Positions 48,301-54,300 of a stretch of 64,000 nt of DNA are shown one piece after another (position 1 is the stretch's first letter; each line of letters starts with the position of its first letter). This stretch comes from Ophioderma brevispina (lineage: Eukaryota > Echinodermata > Ophiuroidea > Amphilepidida > Ophiodermatidae), in NCBI GenBank assembly GCA_023653785.1, contig JAMKCH010014126.1:62001-126000 (forward strand), read 5' to 3'. Made by a program: the position numbers and the translations under genes. The notes beneath the pieces are model-generated. The model had not been told where the DNA came from. It saw only the letters and a list, made by a program, of their open reading frames with translations, and ran no database searches.

Positions 48301-51300
48301 TATGTGATGCAGTTATGCAATAATCATGCATTTGCACACTTTAAAAAAATAGACCGTGAACAAAAAATAAGTGTGCATGGATTCTAATAGACCCTGATCT
48401 TGATGTGTGCAGTGAATTATAGAATGCATTTTGTTCTCATAAAGTGCATCTAATTTACTTCATACTAAAAAAAAAGAAATTGACTTTATTTCTCTTTTTT
48501 ATATCAAGGATATAATATTTATTTGCTATACAAACTAAGGCACTGTCGCAAACGAATATGTGGCTGGATTTTATAGTATATTAATTTGACAGACAACCAA
48601 ATACTTATGTGGGGTAAAAATAATTTCTCGCGTTCAGTATCTGTTCAACTTGAACTTGTTTTGTAAAGGTGAATCATGCCTTGCGGACTGGCTAAGATTA
48701 TTCGTAACCACAATGACCGCTTTTGTAATGGTGAGTTCATACTTCATCGGCAGTCGCTAGCCTTTCTTACATGCTTTGCGCGCCAGATGCATGAAACATA
48801 AGCGATGCGTAAAAGCATGTACGAAAGGCTAGAGTCGGCACACGTCTGCCGATAGCTGCCGATGAAGTATGAACTCGCCATTATTCGCACTGGTAAAAAG
48901 ACAAACTATGCTATAGACCAGTTAAAGGTGGGCGACTTGATCGACAACCTCGTCCCCTGGAATTACCCCATTAAAACTGAGTTTTTCCTGTCAAAAGATA
49001 TTTCAGATTTTCTCAATACTTCAGTGAATTTTGGTACTGGGAAATGCTTTTTACATGTTATGAACAAAAACGTGTGCAAATGTGGTCGACCACATTGAGA
49101 CAATTTGGTACATATTTTCTCTTTTACTATCTAAACAGTTGAACCGATTTGACTCATTTTTTTTATCAGATGTTTTTGGCGATATGCTTCCACGTAAGGA
49201 GAAAACATCGCCCACCTTCAATATCTTATACGTCACTTTTTTTGCTACTTGCAAATCCATTCCTGCGAATCGTTATGGCCCATAGTATTAAAATTCCAAC
49301 ATGTACAATTGTACAATGTGTAAACGGCCAGGCCGACTTGCTTCAAGGTACCAAACGCCAACATATTTACAGATATTGCTATTATTCAATAAACATGTGA
49401 TCTTAACAGGTGATTAACACTGACCTGCTGTAAGCCCGCCCAATATAAATCCGAAATCATTCACTGCTTGAAGCAAGGAAAACATACATTTTCACGATCT
49501 GATGACTATTTACAACAGCATAGAATATTAAATGGATATCCATGTTATGGACCCATAAAAATTATATAATTTCAAACATGTACAGGCATACCACGAGGCC
49601 ATTTTCATAAACTGCGCCCTCATTTTGCCGGATTTGACATATTTAGATGCTTACCAATGGAAGAGATAAAAGTGATGGTATTTTCTGTCTGTCGTGCACG
49701 ACAAGAAAATCAGAGTTATAATTATGGTTATACACAACGAAACATTGGCTGCCGTAAGGATAAAATCTTGGCTGGATACTTTCTTGCATGGCGTCTGAAA
49801 AAAAAAACTGCTTTAAAATATCTGAAAATGCAATAATATATTAAGAAGTGATGGAAGTTTAATGATTGACATTGAGACTGGTATGTTTTCTCAAAATCAA
49901 AATAAGTGGAATTGTGGACAGTGAATATTTGAGGCAAAATTACTCGCGCCATCAATTTCAATCGTTTGCCCATACATTCTTAGCTCGAGGACTATAGAGA
50001 AGGTGTCTTGCGGTCTGAATGGTGCGGCGAGTTTGGTTTGATTCGTAACTCAATATTGCTCTGGTCCACATATGATTTTAGCTTGTACTTTGGTGTGATA
50101 TTGTTGTATTTCTCTGTTGAGAGTTTGAATGTGACAATAAACACTGCCCAAAATTGCCATTTTTTCATAGACTATGTGTATAAGTGGGTTAGTGGTATGT
50201 ATAACCCTATGGGGGGGGGGGGGGCGAGCTTAGACATGTACAGGTTGGTTTTATTGTTTCTGAATGAGGTTGATTTGGTAGTCAAGGTGTTTTCTTTCTG
50301 CCTTGTCGATTAGCCTAAATAACATTTGCAATTTCCCCAATTTGGGAAACCAGACCTAAAATGTTCCTTCGTTTCCCTCAAGAAAGAACCTTACTTGTTG
50401 ATCTGTGCAATTTTTCTACAGGTCCGGATTAAAGCATGTACCAGCTCACCTGTGAAGCTCAGCCGACCTCCACAGAAATGTTCTTTTAGTTCAGAAATAT
50501 TTCATATGTAGACCACAGGTAAAGTGACAAAATGGAAAAAATATCTATTAAACCGAGGCATTTGTTTTGTTTAGATATTTTGTTGTTGCGACTACCTGTA
50601 ATCAAAGGAGAGTTACTCAACCGCATGGAAGAATGTTTGAACAAATGAGGTGTCATTGTAAAGAGCAAAAGAAACGATCTTTTCATGATAGTCAACAATC
50701 TGATCTGATCTGAACAAAGCATATGGAGTTATGATACTATTGTTACACCTGTTTCTCGTGGGTCAAATTGGACAAACTTTATACAAATAAATAACTTCAC
50801 GGGTTTTCACATTTGCTTGGATACAATTTCTACAGCAACTAATCGAAGAAGAAGAGTGATGGTGACAGGTTAATTTATATTCTACTGAGCAATTTCTGAT
50901 ATTAATATAAATTGACCAGCATAAAGAAAGCTTAATTACACTTCTTTCTATCCTGACTTTTTTTCTTTATACTATACTTTTTTGCTTGTTGAATAGCAAT
51001 CTCGATAAATAATTAACGTTAGGCATGTTTGGGTGACTGTGGATGTCTCTAATAAATTGACACGAAAAAAAAAAAAAAAATTTAAAGGGACCAATGGCAT
51101 GAAAAATATTCGAACATGATGAAATGGACCTTACTGAAACTCACTTCTCACAAAACAGTAAAAACAGCAAAAGTTCGTGGCAGTTCGTGGCAAGTCCCGC
51201 ACCCAAGAAAATCTTGGTTGTCGTCATCATGCCAGAATTGACAGTTGTATCTGGCATGTTTTGTGACCATCAAAATAATTCAGAGGGGTCAGGGCATTGG

Positions 51301-54300
51301 ACTCAGGCCTTGTGAGTAAGATATGATTGGACAGTGAAAGGTGGGGAATAGCCGGGATTTAGCGCACACCAACAATGGCAATGGTCTGTGAGCTGATTAC
51401 TGCTACTTTTACAGTTTGAATAAAACGCTTTGCAGTAATATCAGCGTCCTTGGTTGAGAAGTGAAGCTTACAAGGAAAAATATTTGTTACCTTCCTTTTT
51501 TTACAAAATGTAAATACTCAAATTGTTTTCAAATTTTGTGGAAGTGATTTCAGTAAGGGTCCAATTCATTATGTCTGAATATTTTGTATGCCATTGTTGT
51601 CATTAACATCGTAACAAACGGGGACGTCCTCCATTTCAACTGATATACTCCCATGCAGCATGTTCAGATGGAGTAGTAAATCAGTTTTCCCAGGCTGTGA
51701 CACAGACTACACGCACACATACACATACATATACACATTTCACCGGTAGTGGCAAGTTTTAGATGTCAACGAAAGCAGGAACCAAAACAAATTACATTAT
51801 CATTTAAAGCGGCACTGGCACATTCTCAGAAAATATGAAATTTCTTCAATTTGCTCGCAAATGATAGTCTAGGCCACCGTCTAGGCCATTGGAAGAATAG
51901 AGATATATTTTACTCATAAAAATAACATGCCCCAAAACAGATAGGGACATTAATAAGAGGCTAAAGACATCCAGGGAATTTGCAGGCTAACTTTTAAGTT
52001 TGCATAACTTTATTCTACAAATGTGTCTATTACATGAATATCATAGGCTGGTACTCATCGATATTAAAACCACAAAGGTCACAGACCGGTCAAACAAGGT
52101 GCATGCCATGAGAATCAACTCTAGCGTGTGTTTTCTTGTGTTGCACGCCATTTCCGCGTCGTCTGCTGAATAAATGTCGCCGGCGACATTAATTATAAAA
52201 TCGTTCTGTTTAGCCATAAGCGCGCTGATTTGGGCTTAATAATTTCAGTTGAGGACTAGTGTATATAAAAGCTTCACAACCATGAAAAAAATTATCAATT
52301 TTGAAAAATCTAGAGGGAGCACTATTTTTCAAATGTGCCAGTGTCTCTTTAAAAGCTTGCAATATCGGAAATTTTACAATATCCATTATCTAAAAAAATC
52401 TCAACACAATACCATTATCTAAAAAATCAATACAAAAGCATGCAATACAATACCATTATTTAAAAAATGTCAGAACCTTGTAATACTGTACATATTATTT
52501 TTTTTCAGCTGAAGGGTGCGATCTATCTTGCCAATTGCAGGATGGAATTTGCGCCACAAGTGACGGTTTCGGAAATACATTCCCACCAAGGTGCTTCATT
52601 CCAGGAAATTTAGATGAACCATTACGTAAGTAATTCATTGACAATCTTTAACACCTAACGGCAGAAGCAAAATAAAGGCGCAGGAGGTAAAGGAATAAAA
52701 GAACGTTTACATAAATGTAACTGATATATTATAAGTTAATGAAAATGAAGTTAATACTGTCAAACACAACTCATTGATAACAAAATTGTTTAACATTTTG
52801 TTTAATAGTTGGCGACCCTTGCTTTTACCGTCCATGTATGAACAATGGTACATGTGTGTCGGGCTATGACGATTTCATGTATTTGACGTATGAGTGTTTG
52901 TGTCCATCTAGTTGGAAAGGCCGCCATTGTGGTAAGCTGGTCAGAAAAATTATGTTGTATTAAAACTATGTAACAAGTTTCTTCTTGATGCAAGACATTC
53001 CTACACATCAAAACTCCTAATTATCATCTATATAAATGCAACTGGGAAGTAACCGCTATTCATTTTGAGTCCACTAAACATCATCAACAGAATGAAATCA
53101 CGACAATTCACACGAGTGTTGTGTTCAAAAGCAATTCAAATGGATTACTTGACAGCAAAATCGGCAACATTTTGTGCAGACGTTTATGAAATGATAGACT
53201 GCGCCTTTTAAGTATTTTGATAATAATAATATGAAGAAGAAGATGATGATGAAGAAGACAAAGAAATAGAAGAGGGAGGCTAGATTTGTAGTGGAGCGTA
53301 CATATCCACCCAAGTTGAGGGCTTAAGGTGTTGGCATCACGATTTAAATGGGCCAAAGAATTTCTTTAAAATTTGATATTAATGATATATAGTACATTCA
53401 TTTGTGCTGATAACAAATCTGAAATAAAACATATGGCTTACCGTATTCGTTTTTGAGAAAAAAAGACTTTCAAAAAGTACATTTTTGCTCAAAATTTTAC
53501 ATTATTTACCACTTAACTCTATGGGAAAATGTGATGCACCGATACTAAAGTGCCCCAAAAAGATAACAAAGGGCCGATCGTTTTTCTGATTTTCACATAT
53601 GTTTAGGTCTAAGTTGCATACTTGAAAATACCGAAATAAAAAAAATGCTGTCACCGTATTAGTGGTCCTGAAAATCGTCGAAAAAGGACATTTTTAGAGG
53701 GAAATTTCCGTCTTTACTAGAGACGCTGCGTCTCGCCTTATTTTACGCCTATATGTCACGCAGCAAAACAAGAAATGGGTGCGTGAAAGGTGAGACGCGA
53801 AATTAATCAGGCGCCGCGTTCTTAGACAAGTCCTAGCAACATCAGAGTTCTACGCGATTTTATGAACGCGTTACAAATTCGCGTAAACGCAGAGGGGAAA
53901 ATCACTCATGAATTTTTGCGACGCTAAAATCGCAAACGAATGCACGCTTGCTCATCTCCGAGTTTATTAACGTCGGCTTGCGCGTACTCCTTAGAAACCA
54001 AATCATAATGCCAACACCTCAAGACGCACTATCGAAACAATAAATACATGTACAGAACCACATTGTGCAAAGTGACTTAAATCACAAAAAAATACAGACG
54101 AACAAGCAATATAAATAATATAAAATGGTTATTAAAAAAATACATAAACATCTTTGAAAACTTTGCACATGAGATTTTTAACTTAATAGTTGTGTAAGAC
54201 ACTGAGCAGTTTCTAATGGCAGTTCATTCCACAAACGTGGGGTTGCAATTACCCCATGGGATGTTGGATCTAGTCAACTGGAAGCCAGTGAAGTTCCTTT

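Noticed and set aside
48862..49098. 78-codon frame beginning MKYELAI
   Set aside because: It starts inside the right arm of the MITE at 48726-48883 and has no recognisable motif.
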